Source of the DNA: an uncultured Arachnia sp. | Lineage (GTDB): Bacteria > Actinomycetota > Actinomycetes > Propionibacteriales > Propionibacteriaceae | DNA length: 64,000 nt | Assembly (NCBI GenBank): GCA_947493995.1 | Contig: CANLTJ010000003.1 | Location: 93,298 to 157,297 of the forward strand | Direction: 5' to 3' | Part shown: positions 16,617 through 25,396 of the stretch, in pieces | Layout of the letters: every line of letters starts with the position of its first letter | How positions within the stretch are numbered: position 1 is the first letter of the stretch | Notes under the pieces: model-generated | The model's input: only the letters and a program-made list of their open reading frames with translations | What the model was told of the DNA's origin: nothing | Database searches by the model: none | Position numbers and translations under genes: made by a program

Positions 16617-18122
16617 ATGCTCCTGCACGAACTGGTGGACGCCTGGTCCGCGATGAAGGCGACCCGTTCCCGACTGGCCAAGCGCAGGGCATTGGCGGAA
16701 GTGCTGCGCGGGGTGCCGCCGACGGAGGCTGCGATCGCCGCATCCTACCTGTCAGGTGCGCTGCGGCAGCGGCGCACGGGACTGGGGCCACGGTCGCTCT
16801 CCGCCCCGCCGGAGCCTGCGGAGGGGCCCACACTCACGCTGACGGACGTGGACGCGGCGTTCGAGGAGATGGCCGAGCTGTCCGGTCCCGGGTCGCAGGG
16901 CCGCAGGACCGTCGTGCTGCACGATCTCATGTCGCGAGCTACCCGCGACGAGCAGGAATACCTTTCAGGACTTGTCACGGGTGAACTGCGCCAGGGAGCG
17001 CTTGATGCCCTCGTCGTCGAATCGTTGGCGGACGCCGTTGACGCGCCGATCAACGATGTACGCCGCGCAGTGATGCTTGCCGGATCCACCGCCATCGTCG
17101 CCGAAGCTGTACTGCGCGACGGTACTGCGGCCCTGGCACGGTTCACCCTCGCGGTGGGTACGCCGGTGCGGCCGATGCTGGCGTCCAGCGCTGCCACGGT
17201 GACGGAAGCGCTCGCAACTCTGGGTGGCGCGGCGGTGCTGGATGCCAAGCTCGACGGCATTCGCATCCAGGTGCACAAGGATGGAAGGCAGGTGAGCGTC
17301 TTCACCCGCACGCTGGAGGACATCACGAATCGTGTCCCCAACCTGGTCGATGTGGTCGCGGAGCTCCCCATGGACCGCGCGGTGCTCGATGGGGAGGCAC
17401 TGCTGATGGGAGCCAATGGGCGTCCCCGCCCGTTCCAGGAATCCTCTGCCCGACTCGCGAGCGGTAGCGACTCCTCCGCGCTGTCGATGTTCTTCTTCGA
17501 CCTGCTGCACGTCGACGGCCGAGACCTCATCGACCAACCGGCTCGGTCACGATTCGCGGAACTCATCAACCGTCTCCCTCCCGAACTGCTGGTGGACCGG
17601 GTTTTCGTGACGGATCCGGACGCAGCGGAGGCATTCTTCGCGAGCGTCGTGGAAGCCGGGCACGAGGGCGTGGTGGCCAAGAGTCCAGGCGCCCCGTACG
17701 AGGCTGGCCGACGAGGTGCGGGCTGGGTGAAGGTCAAGCCGGTACACACCCTGGATCTGGTGGTGCTTGCCGCGGAGTGGGGCAGCGGCAGGCGAAGCGG
17801 CAAGCTTTCCAACATCCACCTGGGCGCTCGCGATGGTGAGGGTTTTGTCATGCTCGGCAAGACCTTCAAGGGAATGACCGACGAGATCCTCGCCTGGCAG
17901 ACGGAGCGCTTCCTGGGGCTGCAGACACGAAGTGAAGGACCGGTGGTGCACGTGCGTCCGGAACAGGTGGTGGAGATTGCCTTCGATGGGTTGCAGCGTT
18001 CCTCGCGCTACCCCGGCGGAGTGGCACTCAGATTTGCACGAGTGCTGCGGTATCGCCACGACAAGACGGCACGGGATGCGGACTCCATAGCGGAAGTGCG
18101 AGAGTTTCTGCCGTCGGAGTGA
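16617..18122 (+). CDS. lig: ATP-dependent DNA ligase
   Basis: 501 residues. It seals nicks through a covalent lysyl-AMP intermediate. Domains in order: an N-terminal DNA-binding domain (about 1-190), the adenylation domain with motif I AKLDGIR (catalytic K211) and motif IV EGVVAKSPGAPYEAG, followed by an OB-fold domain with GWVKVKP (motif V) and the C-terminal FARVLRYRHDK (motif VI region). This layout matches the actinobacterial LigB-type ATP ligases used as accessory repair enzymes; no Ku or LigD domains are present. The start is set by the conserved N-terminus and a CACAAT hexamer six bases before the ATG. Confidence 0.92.
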   Translation: MLLHELVDAWSAMKATRSRLAKRRALAEVLRGVPPTEAAIAASYLSGALRQRRTGLGPRSLSAPPEPAEGPTLTLTDVDAAFEEMAELSGPGSQGRRTVVLHDLMSRATRDEQEYLSGLVTGELRQGALDALVVESLADAVDAPINDVRRAVMLAGSTAIVAEAVLRDGTAALARFTLAVGTPVRPMLASSAATVTEALATLGGAAVLDAKLDGIRIQVHKDGRQVSVFTRTLEDITNRVPNLVDVVAELPMDRAVLDGEALLMGANGRPRPFQESSARLASGSDSSALSMFFFDLLHVDGRDLIDQPARSRFAELINRLPPELLVDRVFVTDPDAAEAFFASVVEAGHEGVVAKSPGAPYEAGRRGAGWVKVKPVHTLDLVVLAAEWGSGRRSGKLSNIHLGARDGEGFVMLGKTFKGMTDEILAWQTERFLGLQTRSEGPVVHVRPEQVVEIAFDGLQRSSRYPGGVALRFARVLRYRHDKTARDADSIAEVREFLPSE

Positions 18123-18276
18123 ACGCACCGGGCTGCACCCCATTTGTGTATCGGCTCCCATCGGATGCTACTGTTGTCATTGGTCACCAAAGATGGCGCC
18201 AGTGGATGCTCTCAGCCCACTGATCCGGACTCCCCTGCAGGTTTGGGTGTTCACCGTGACCAATTCATCTTGTTTG

Positions 18277-18309
18277 GCCGGAGGCGATGAGCGCAGGCCT
18301 GTCTCCGGC
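18277..18309 (+). promoter_or_regulatory. Hairpin in the rho leader
   Basis: A seven-base-pair stem, GCCGGAG (18277-18283) with CTCCGGC (18303-18309), closes about eight bases before the rho ribosome-binding site (GGAAGGAAA). The gap upstream of rho is 205 bases and includes the interrupted palindrome TTGGT-C-ACCAA at 18180-18190. The hairpin could modulate rho translation; rho autoregulation is known in other bacteria. Confidence 0.4.
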
Positions 18310-18327
18310 GCACTTGGAAGGAAACCC

Positions 18328-20208
18328 GTGACCGAATCCGGTTCCAACAATCTGGCTGGCATGAAGCTGGTCGAGCTCAAGTCCATTGCCACTGGCATGG
18401 GTCTCAAGGGCGTCTCGGCCATGCGGAAGGGAGACCTCGTGGCGGCCATTTCCTCACGCCAGGGAGGCTCGCCGCGTTCGGCCGCACCTCAGACTGAGCG
18501 ACCCGAACGGTCCCCGTCGATCCAGTCAGAGAACGGATCCGAGAGGCGTCAGGCGCGTGAAGCCCGCGACGGTGCCGAGTCTGCTCCGGGTCAGACCTCG
18601 CGGGAGCAGCGTCCCCAGCAGCAGAGGGATGACAAGCAGAGCGAACGTCAGCAGGGGGGATCTGCTCGTGGAGACTCGGACCAGAACTCCGAGCAGCGCC
18701 AGGAGTCATCGGGTGGCCGCAACCAGGGCCGCCGTCGCCGGGACCGCAACGGTCGCGACCGTGCCTCTCAGGAAGCCGTGAACGAAGAGGTCGGCGAGCG
18801 TCTCGCCGCCGCCATGGGCTCCGCCGGCGGGAAGCAGCAGAACCCCAAGGGCCAGAACCCACCAGCCGCTGCGCCCTCCGGGGGAGACTCCGGCCCCAGC
18901 CAGAGTGGCGGCGGCAACAGCGGAGGAAGCAGCAACCGCTGGGACGACGACAGCTCCGGCGGCTCCCAGCGTGGCCGGCGCCGACGCAACCGGGATCGAC
19001 AGAACCGTCGGTCCGGAGGTCGCGGCCCCTCAGGCATGGATCGCTTCGAGAACGACCCCCAGGTCAGCGAGGACGACGTCCTGGCCCCGGTGTCCGGCAT
19101 CGTCGACGTCCTCGACAACTATGCCTTCGTCCGCACCACCGGGTACCTCCCCGGCTCCAACGATGCCTACCTTCCGATCTCGACGGTACGCAAGTACGGC
19201 TTGCGCCGGGGAGATGTGGTCTCCGGCTCCATCCGTCTGCAGAAGGAGGGCGAACGCAAGGAGAAGTACAACCCTCTCGTCCGCCTCGACACGGTCAACG
19301 GCGACGACCCCGAGAAGGCCCGCAACCGACCCGACTTCTCCAAACTGACTCCGCTGTACCCACAGTCACGGCTGAAGCTGGAGACGCCCGGCCCCCAGCT
19401 CACGGGTCGTCTCATCGACATGGTCTCACCCATCGGCAAGGGCCAGCGCGGCCTCATCGTGTCGCCGCCCAAAGCCGGCAAGACGATGATCATGCAGGCG
19501 ATCGCCAACGCCATCTCGGCCAACAACCCCGAGGTGCACCTCATGGTGGTCCTGGTGGACGAGCGCCCCGAAGAGGTCACCGACTTCCAGAGGACCACCT
19601 CCGGCGAGGTCATCTCCTCCACCTTCGATCGTCCGGCCGAGGACCACACCATGGTGGCGGAACTCGCCATCGAGCGTGCCAAGCGTCTGGTGGAACTCGG
19701 TCACGACGTGGTGGTGCTCTTGGATGGCATCACCCGCCTCGGGCGTGCCTACAACCTGGCCGCCCCGGCCTCCGGCCGGATTCTCTCCGGTGGTGTGGAC
19801 TCGGCAGCGCTGTACCCGCCGAAGAAGTTCTTCGGAGCGGCGCGCAACATTGAGGACGGCGGTTCCCTGACCATCCTCGCGACGGCTCTCATCGAGACCG
19901 GCTCCAAGATGGACGAGGTCATCTTCGAGGAGTTCAAGGGGACCGGCAACATGGAACTGCGCCTCACCCGGCAGCTCGCCGACAAGCGGATCTACCCGGC
20001 GATCGACGTGGATGCCTCCGGCACCCGTCGTGAGGAACTGCTGCTGGGCAAGGATGAGCTGAACATCATCTGGAAGCTGCGCAGGGCCCTGTCCGGGCTG
20101 GGGGATCAGGCTGCCCTGGAAACCCTGATGTCCCGAATGCGCAAGACCGCCGACAACCGCGAGTTCCTTCTCAGCGTGATGAAGACCACGCCCCAGCCCG
20201 AGAACTGA
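18328..20208 (+). CDS. rho: Transcription termination factor Rho
   Basis: 626 residues from GTG with the strong site GGAAGGAAA just upstream. Rho is a hexameric RNA-dependent ATPase that ends transcription. Residues 1-45 are the Rho N-terminal helix bundle ([17 protein letters not shown]). Residues of about 45-240 form a long Arg/Gly/Gln/Ser-rich low-complexity insert, typical of actinobacterial Rho. The RNA-binding OB fold starts near residue 254 ([15 protein letters not shown]), and the ATPase has Walker A SPPKAGKT near residues 379-386 and Walker [13 protein letters not shown] start at 18193 would add 45 residues with no Rho similarity and was rejected. Confidence 0.95.
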   Translation: MTESGSNNLAGMKLVELKSIATGMGLKGVSAMRKGDLVAAISSRQGGSPRSAAPQTERPERSPSIQSENGSERRQAREARDGAESAPGQTSREQRPQQQRDDKQSERQQGGSARGDSDQNSEQRQESSGGRNQGRRRRDRNGRDRASQEAVNEEVGERLAAAMGSAGGKQQNPKGQNPPAAAPSGGDSGPSQSGGGNSGGSSNRWDDDSSGGSQRGRRRRNRDRQNRRSGGRGPSGMDRFENDPQVSEDDVLAPVSGIVDVLDNYAFVRTTGYLPGSNDAYLPISTVRKYGLRRGDVVSGSIRLQKEGERKEKYNPLVRLDTVNGDDPEKARNRPDFSKLTPLYPQSRLKLETPGPQLTGRLIDMVSPIGKGQRGLIVSPPKAGKTMIMQAIANAISANNPEVHLMVVLVDERPEEVTDFQRTTSGEVISSTFDRPAEDHTMVAELAIERAKRLVELGHDVVVLLDGITRLGRAYNLAAPASGRILSGGVDSAALYPPKKFFGAARNIEDGGSLTILATALIETGSKMDEVIFEEFKGTGNMELRLTRQLADKRIYPAIDVDASGTRREELLLGKDELNIIWKLRRALSGLGDQAALETLMSRMRKTADNREFLLSVMKTTPQPEN

Positions 20209-20211
20209 CTG

Positions 20212-20233
20212 GCCGCACGTTTCGTTGTGCGGC
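20212..20233 (+). terminator. Hairpin after rho
   Basis: GCCGCAC (20212-20218) pairs perfectly with GTGCGGC (20227-20233) around an eight-base loop, four bases after the rho stop. No T-run follows, as is common in actinobacterial terminators. Confidence 0.5.
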
Positions 20234-20260
20234 ACTTGCCCTGGGTGACGTGGGGCTCGC

Positions 20261-20289
20261 TTGGTCCAGGCGTGGCACAGTGGCATAAT
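20261..20289 (+). promoter_or_regulatory. Promoter of rpmE
   Basis: TTGGTC (20261-20266) and CATAAT (20284-20289) are separated by 17 bases, close to the housekeeping sigma consensus. Transcription would begin about 80 bases before the rpmE start. Confidence 0.6.
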
Positions 20290-20375
20290 GGGCCCTTGTG
20301 CCGGTTCACGCATTCCATGGAGCCCGATGAGCTCCGGCGACCCGGATAAAACACACACTGTGCAAGGAGCACCAC

Positions 20376-20579
20376 ATGAAGCAGGGAATTCACCCGCAGT
20401 ACCAGGACACCGAAGTGACCTGCACCTGCGGCAACACGTTCACCACTCGCAGCACCTCCACGAAGGGCACGCTGAACGCTGACGTGTGCGCTGCGTGCCA
20501 CCCGTTCTACACCGGTAAGCAGAAGATTCTGGACACCGGTGGTCGCGTGGCCCGCTTCCAGAAGCGCTACCAGAAATAG
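20376..20579 (+). CDS. rpmE: 50S ribosomal protein L31, zinc-binding type
   Basis: 67 residues. L31 bridges the two ribosomal subunits. The zinc ligands C16, C18, C38 and C41 are present (CTC and CAAC motifs), so this is the C+ form used under zinc-replete conditions; the C- form, if any, is not in the window. Start ATG has AAGGAG upstream. It has its own promoter and is followed by a strong hairpin, so it is probably a single-gene transcript. Stop is TAG. Confidence 0.97.
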   Translation: MKQGIHPQYQDTEVTCTCGNTFTTRSTSTKGTLNADVCAACHPFYTGKQKILDTGGRVARFQKRYQK

Positions 20580-20592
20580 AAACCACTACAAT

Positions 20593-20631
20593 CAGACGCT
20601 GGGTGCGGCCGTTCGGCCCATCCAGCGTCTG
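20593..20631 (+). terminator. Terminator after rpmE
   Basis: A long stem pairs CAGACGCTGG with CCAGCGTCTG and continues inward through GGCC/GGCC around GTTC. It begins 14 bases after the rpmE stop and is followed by a short mixed T tract (GCGTTTCT). Confidence 0.8.
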
Positions 20632-20765
20632 GCGTTTCTACACCAGACAATCCTCGTCAGGCGCGGGAGCCCTTTCAGCACACGGCTGACGGTTGGCCAC
20701 TCGAGGTTTGTAGCAGCGTGACTACTCTCGGGCACGTGTCCGTCTGAAGAAGGAGATCGTCGACG

Positions 20766-21833
20766 ATGTTTGAGTCCGCGACGCCGCTCATCGAGGAGTT
20801 CCGTGCGCTCGAACAGGAGCTGGCCGATCCCTCCATTCACGCCGACGCCGCGCGCTCCCGCCGGGTCGGGCGACGTTATGCCTCCCTTCGACCAGTGGTG
20901 GAAGCTCTCGACGAGCACGCCCGTCTGGCTGGGGACCGGGAGGCCGCCCTCGAACTGGCGGAAACCGATGAGGCGTTCGCGGACGAGGTGGCTGAGCTGG
21001 ACGAGGAACTGGCCGTCGTCATGGGACGGCTGACAAGACTCCTGGCGCCCAAGGATCCCAATGACGACGCCGATGCGCTCCTGGAGATCAAGTCGGGCGA
21101 GGGCGGAGACGAGTCCGCCCTCTTCGCCGGGGACCTGCTGCGCATGTACATGCGCCACGCCGAGAACACGGGCTGGAAGGTGGAGGTGCTGGACGAGCAG
21201 CTCACCGATCTCGGCGGTTACAAATCGGTGACGGTGGCCATCAAGGGTGGCGCCGTCGATGGCGTCGGACCCTATGGACGGCTCAAATTCGAGGGCGGGG
21301 TCCACCGGGTGCAACGCGTCCCCGTGACCGAGTCCCAGGGGCGGGTGCACACCTCTGCCGCCGGCGTCCTCGTGATGCCGGACGTGGAGCCCGACGAGGT
21401 GGAGATCAACGACGAGGACCTGCGGATCGATGTCTACCGTGCCTCGGGCCCGGGCGGGCAGGGAGTCAACACCACCGATTCCGCCGTGCGCATCACCCAT
21501 GTGCCCTCCGGAGTGGTGGTCAGCTGCCAGAACGAACGCTCACAACTCCAGAACCGCGAATCAGCCATGCGCATGCTGCGATCCCGGCTGACGGCGCTTG
21601 CGGATGAAGAAGCAGCCTCCGCCGCATCCCAGGCCCGCAAGTCCCAGGTTCGCACGGTGGACCGCTCTGAGAGGGTCCGGACCTACAACTACCCGGAGAA
21701 CCGCTTCAGCGACCATCGGATCGGCTTCAAGTCCCACAACCTGGATGCCGTGCTGGGAGGCAGTCTCGATCCGGTGCTGGACGCTCTGGCGGAGCAGGAT
21801 CTGGCCGAGCGGCTCTCCGGCGGCACTCGCTGA
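20766..21833 (+). CDS. prfA: Peptide chain release factor 1
   Basis: 355 residues. RF1 recognises UAA and UAG and releases the finished protein. The codon-reading tripeptide is P186-V187-T188 and the catalytic GGQ loop is at residues 230-232, within [14 protein letters not shown]. Length and motifs are those of RF1, not RF2. An AAGGAG site is placed well before the ATG, and a TACTCT hexamer at 20723-20728 may be its -10 box. prmC, whose product methylates the GGQ glutamine, overlaps the stop by one base. Confidence 0.97.
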   Translation: MFESATPLIEEFRALEQELADPSIHADAARSRRVGRRYASLRPVVEALDEHARLAGDREAALELAETDEAFADEVAELDEELAVVMGRLTRLLAPKDPNDDADALLEIKSGEGGDESALFAGDLLRMYMRHAENTGWKVEVLDEQLTDLGGYKSVTVAIKGGAVDGVGPYGRLKFEGGVHRVQRVPVTESQGRVHTSAAGVLVMPDVEPDEVEINDEDLRIDVYRASGPGGQGVNTTDSAVRITHVPSGVVVSCQNERSQLQNRESAMRMLRSRLTALADEEAASAASQARKSQVRTVDRSERVRTYNYPENRFSDHRIGFKSHNLDAVLGGSLDPVLDALAEQDLAERLSGGTR

Positions 21834-22708
21834 TGCACCCCGGCGATGCGATGGCGCGGGCCTCGGAACGCTTCCGGGCCGCAGGACTCGCAAGTCCCGT
21901 CGCCGACGCCCGCATTCTGCTCACCCACCTGCTCGGTTCGCATCATGGCCCGTTTCTGACCGCGGAGCCTACCCCTGAGCAGGAAGTCGCCTTCGAGGAC
22001 ATGATTCGGCGACGGGAGTCCGGGGAACCCGTTCAGCACATCACGGGGCTGGCGCCTTTTCGCTACGAGGAGGTGCACGTGGGCCCGGGAGTGTTCATCC
22101 CGCGTCCGGAAACGGAGCGGCTTGTGGATGCGGCGCTCGCGATTCTCGCGAAGCGACCTTCGCACCGTCGTCGCGTCGTCGAACTCGGTGCGGGTTCCGG
22201 CGCCATCACGCTCAGCCTGGCACGCGAGATGGGTGGCGTGGAGTTGCACGCCGTGGAGCTTTCCGAGGACGCCTGGCCCTATCTCCTGCGCAACCTGGAC
22301 GGCGTGGACGTGAATCTGGCACTGGGCGACATGGCCGATGCGTTCCCCGAACTCGACGGCACCGTCGATCTCGTGGTGAGCAATCCTCCCTACGTACCGG
22401 AGTCGGATCGCTCGATTCTGCCCCGGGACGTCGTCGGACGGGATCCGGACCTCGCTCTGTTCAGCGGCCACGACGGCATGGCTGCGCTACGGGTGGTGCG
22501 GGACGTTGCACTGCGCCTCCTGAGGCCGGGCGGCTGGGTGGCAGCGGAGCACGACGAGAAGCAGTCCGCCGCAGTCGTGGAGCTCTTCGGGCCCCCCGGC
22601 TTCACCGGCACCGCCGACATCCCCGATCTGTCCGGGCGTCCGCGGCATGTCGTCGCGTCGAGAGTTCCTCGGTCGGAGGAGCCCGACATGGCAGGATTGA
22701 CGCCGTGA
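21833..22708 (+). CDS. prmC: Release factor glutamine N5-methyltransferase
   Basis: 291 residues. It transfers a methyl group from S-adenosylmethionine to the GGQ glutamine of RF1 and RF2. The N-terminal helical domain binds the factor (about residues 1-85), then the Rossmann methyltransferase domain has the SAM motif VELGAGSGAITLSLA and the catalytic SNPPYVPESD (NPPY). The start overlaps the prfA stop (TGATG), so enzyme and substrate are translationally coupled. tsaC follows with a GTGA overlap. Confidence 0.94.
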   Translation: MHPGDAMARASERFRAAGLASPVADARILLTHLLGSHHGPFLTAEPTPEQEVAFEDMIRRRESGEPVQHITGLAPFRYEEVHVGPGVFIPRPETERLVDAALAILAKRPSHRRRVVELGAGSGAITLSLAREMGGVELHAVELSEDAWPYLLRNLDGVDVNLALGDMADAFPELDGTVDLVVSNPPYVPESDRSILPRDVVGRDPDLALFSGHDGMAALRVVRDVALRLLRPGGWVAAEHDEKQSAAVVELFGPPGFTGTADIPDLSGRPRHVVASRVPRSEEPDMAGLTP

Positions 22709-23469
22709 GTGAGATCATCCCGGCAACGCCTGCAGTGCATCACCTCCACGATGATGCCGATGCAGGTATCGCGGCTGCCACAGCAGCTGTGACTGCGGGC
22801 GACTGCGTGGTGCTGCCCACGGACACCGTCTACGGCATCGGTGCCAATGCCTTCTCCAGCCGGGCGGTGCAGAAGTTGCTCGATGCCAAGAAACGTGGCA
22901 AGGACATGCCGCCACCGGTGCTCGTGGCTGAACCGTCGATGTTGCGTGCTCTGGCCTCACACATTCCCAAGGACGCCAGTGCGTTGGCACGGAAGTTCTG
23001 GCCGGGCGCGTTAACGCTGATCGTGAAGGCGCAGACGACCCTCAGCCTGAAGGTGGGGGAGACGGACGGCACCGTGGCGGTGCGCGTGCCGGACCACGAC
23101 GGGGCGCGCGCCCTGTTGCGGAGCACGGGACCCCTGGCGGTGAGTTCGGCCAACATCTCCGGTGAACCGGCCGCGGTCACCTGCGACGAGGCCCGCGCAG
23201 CTCTGGGTGACAGCGTCGCGGTCTACCTCGACGGCGGTGCCCTGGCGGGGCAGGGTGCGTCCACAATCGTCGATTTCAGCCGGTCGGACAAGGGACGGGT
23301 CCTGCGTGCAGGGGCCCTGTCCTTCGAGGAACTCGTGGCTGTTGCGACACGCCTGGAACCTCTGCCGGAACCTGTGACCACCGCGTCCCCAGCTCTGGAA
23401 CCGGCCGAGGAACCCGCACAGATCGAAGCTCCGAGCGATGAAGCACCTCACGAGTCGGGCGCAGGGTGA
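22705..23469 (+). CDS. tsaC: Threonylcarbamoyl-AMP synthase (YrdC/Sua5 family)
   Basis: 254 residues. It makes threonylcarbamoyl-AMP from threonine, bicarbonate and ATP for the t6A37 modification of ANN-decoding tRNAs. YrdC-domain motifs are visible: VVLPTDTVYGIGANAF, a KKRGKDMPPPVLV stretch, WPGALTLIV and VSSANISGEPA. The YrdC domain ends near residue 210. The remaining 45 residues are Pro/Glu/Ala-rich and look disordered, with no Sua5 domain. The GTG start overlaps the prmC stop and has AGGA nine bases upstream. Confidence 0.92.
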   Translation: MSEIIPATPAVHHLHDDADAGIAAATAAVTAGDCVVLPTDTVYGIGANAFSSRAVQKLLDAKKRGKDMPPPVLVAEPSMLRALASHIPKDASALARKFWPGALTLIVKAQTTLSLKVGETDGTVAVRVPDHDGARALLRSTGPLAVSSANISGEPAAVTCDEARAALGDSVAVYLDGGALAGQGASTIVDFSRSDKGRVLRAGALSFEELVAVATRLEPLPEPVTTASPALEPAEEPAQIEAPSDEAPHESGAG

Positions 23470-23472
23470 GCC

Positions 23473-24651
23473 ATGCGTGAGTACCTGCTGGTCCTGCTGG
23501 TGGCGGCCGCTGTCACCTACCTACTGGCGGGCGCGTTCCGGACGATAGCCGTGCGGACCCGGGCCATGGCCACGGTTCGCACACGCGATGTCCACACCCA
23601 ACCCATTCCCTACTTCGGTGGCCTGGCGATGCTGGGCGGTCTGGCCGTTGCCTTCTGGCTGGCCCTGCAACTGCCGTTCCTCGGACGCCATGCGCTGGTG
23701 GCCCACGACGCCACGGCTGTCCTCTGGGCGGGCCTGGTGATTTGTGTCATCGGTGCGCTCGACGACAAGTACGACCTGCCGGCGCTGGTGAAACTCGGTG
23801 GTCAGGTGCTCGCGGCCGGTGTTGCCGTGCTCGGCGGGGTGCGCATCCTCTGGATCCCGTTGCCCGGCCGCATCTACGGTGTCGATGACGCCACCAGCAT
23901 CCTCATCACCGTCGTCTTCATCGCGGTGTGCGTGAACGCCATCAACTTCATCGACGGCCTCGACGGACTGGCAGCCGGTGTCGTCGCGATCGGTTCGGGC
24001 GCGTTCTTCGCCTACTCGTACGTGCTGGCCTACGAGCAGGAACTGGTCCGTGCCACCACCGCCAGCCTCATCACGGTGGCCACGGTGGGCATCTGCGTGG
24101 GATTCCTCGGCCACAACTACCACCCCGCCAAAATGTTCATGGGGGATTCGGGAGCCATGCTGCTCGGGCTCCTCATGGCCATGAGCACCATCTCGTTCAC
24201 CGGCCAGATAGACCCCAGCGCCCTGCCGGGGGACACCGGCGATGTCCTGCCGGCGCTGTTGCCCATCCTGCTCCCGCTGGCCGCGCTGGCGCTGCCGTTG
24301 GTGGATCTGGTTTCCGCCTACGTCAGGCGGACACGCAACGGGCAGTACTGGTTCGTGGCGGACAAGCAGCATCTGCATCACCGTCTGGTGGCGCGCGGAC
24401 ACTCGCATCGCGGGGCTGTGCTCCTGATGTACGCCTGGACGGCCGTCTCCGCGGTGGGTCTGGTCACGATCACGTTGGCCGACGACCTGCGCTCGGTGAT
24501 CCTCGTCGCCGTTGCTCTGGCGGCCGTCATCGTGTTCACCACACGCCCGCTGCGGTCCTCGACCGCCATGATGACCGCGTGGCCGGAAGTGGTGCCGGAA
24601 GCGGACGAACCGGAACTGGTGGAGTTCACCGGGGGTGATGACGATCAGTGA
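23473..24651 (+). CDS. wecA: Undecaprenyl/decaprenyl-phosphate GlcNAc-1-phosphate transferase
   Basis: 392 residues with about eleven membrane spans. It transfers GlcNAc-1-phosphate from UDP-GlcNAc to polyprenyl phosphate; in mycobacteria this starts the arabinogalactan linker. Motifs of the MraY/WecA family are present: the N-terminal HTQPIPYFGGLAM, the magnesium-binding DDKYD, NAINFIDGLDGLAAG, MGDSGAMLLG and the HLHHRLVARGHSHR loop that distinguishes WecA from MraY. The C-terminus is acidic. ATG follows tsaC by three bases with AGGGTGA upstream. It has the same position as rfe in mycobacterial genomes. Confidence 0.9.
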   Translation: MREYLLVLLVAAAVTYLLAGAFRTIAVRTRAMATVRTRDVHTQPIPYFGGLAMLGGLAVAFWLALQLPFLGRHALVAHDATAVLWAGLVICVIGALDDKYDLPALVKLGGQVLAAGVAVLGGVRILWIPLPGRIYGVDDATSILITVVFIAVCVNAINFIDGLDGLAAGVVAIGSGAFFAYSYVLAYEQELVRATTASLITVATVGICVGFLGHNYHPAKMFMGDSGAMLLGLLMAMSTISFTGQIDPSALPGDTGDVLPALLPILLPLAALALPLVDLVSAYVRRTRNGQYWFVADKQHLHHRLVARGHSHRGAVLLMYAWTAVSAVGLVTITLADDLRSVILVAVALAAVIVFTTRPLRSSTAMMTAWPEVVPEADEPELVEFTGGDDDQ

Positions 24652-25117
24652 CACGAAACGACCCGCCCCTGTACTGAGCGGCGCAGCCCGGCGCGCGCGA
24701 CAGATGATGGTGGGCGGTCTCGTCCTCGCCCACGCGATCGGGCTGGGGCTCCTGGGCCTGGCGCTCGCACTCGACGGTACACCCGCAGCCCTCACGGTGG
24801 CCCTTGGCTTCGCGGCTGTGGTGATCTTCTTCTCCATCGGTCAAGCTATCGAGATCATCGCGTGCGAACTCGATCCTCTACAGGGTATGGGCCTGGCTCT
24901 TGCCTCCTACGGGGTGCGCGTGGTGGGGATCGCAGCCGGCATGTGGTTCCTGCTCGGGCATCCGGCCGTGGAACCGCTCATCTCGCGGGGATGGCTCCTC
25001 CTTGCCGTCACCGGCACCGTCGTGGCCTGGGTGACAGGCGTCGTCGTGGTGGCCGCCCGGCAGCAGGTTCCCGTCTACGACGAGGAGTACGTCGCTCCCG
25101 TCACGGACACGGAATGA
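24638..25117 (+). CDS. Four-span membrane protein in the AtpI position
   Basis: 159 residues with four hydrophobic segments (about 23-45, 50-72, 86-106 and 117-140) and an acidic tail. It overlaps the wecA stop by 14 bases and stands where mycobacteria carry an ATP synthase I-like gene (Rv1303). AtpI proteins help assemble the c-ring or move magnesium for it. Sequence motifs are weak, so the identity is inferred mainly from position. A GTG three bases upstream could be the start instead. Confidence 0.55.
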   Translation: MTISDTKRPAPVLSGAARRARQMMVGGLVLAHAIGLGLLGLALALDGTPAALTVALGFAAVVIFFSIGQAIEIIACELDPLQGMGLALASYGVRVVGIAAGMWFLLGHPAVEPLISRGWLLLAVTGTVVAWVTGVVVVAARQQVPVYDEEYVAPVTDTE

Positions 25118-25148
25118 ACAAGGACGTGATTGAGCAGGATTTTTCCGC

Positions 25149-25154
25149 TAGGCT
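25149..25154 (+). promoter_or_regulatory. Possible -10 element (TAGGCT) of the atp operon
   Basis: TAGGCT lies 11 bases before the ATG at 25166. TGATTG, 16 bases further upstream, is a fair -35. The transcript would have a leader of only a few bases. It lies after the stop of the upstream membrane gene, so the ATP synthase genes may have their own promoter. Confidence 0.4.
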
Positions 25155-25165
25155 CAGCGTCGAAC

Positions 25166-25396
25166 ATGGGCTCGACACCGCCACCCGAGGGGACATCTCC
25201 GCCATCACGAGGCGGCAGCACCGACGATGGCATGGTTGCGCTCAGCTACATCCTGGCCGGGCTGATCCTCTACGGGGGACTTGGTTGGCTCGGGGACCAC
25301 TACTTGCACACCGAGTGGTTGCTTCCGGTTGGACTCATTCTGGGGCTGGCCACGAGCACCTACCTGATCATCAAGAGATACGGGAGACTTGAGTGA
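25166..25396 (+). CDS. AtpZ/AtpI-like small membrane protein of the ATP synthase operon
   Basis: 76 residues with two membrane spans (about 25-44 and 49-66) and the segment GGLGWLGDHYLHTEWLLPVGLILGLATS, written here only in part, which resembles the F0F1-associated AtpZ family (GxxGxxLD pattern, then a second helix). The ATG at 25166 is favoured by the TAGGCT hexamer; a TTG at 25130 would add 12 residues. The stop overlaps the atpB GTG (GTGA), so translation is coupled to the a subunit. Confidence 0.6.
   Translation: MGSTPPPEGTSPPSRGGSTDDGMVALSYILAGLILYGGLGWLGDHYLHTEWLLPVGLILGLATSTYLIIKRYGRLE

Noticed and set aside
18193..18327. N-terminal extension of Rho from ATG 18193
   Set aside because: The extra 45 residues have no Rho similarity, and GTG 18328 has a strong ribosome-binding site.
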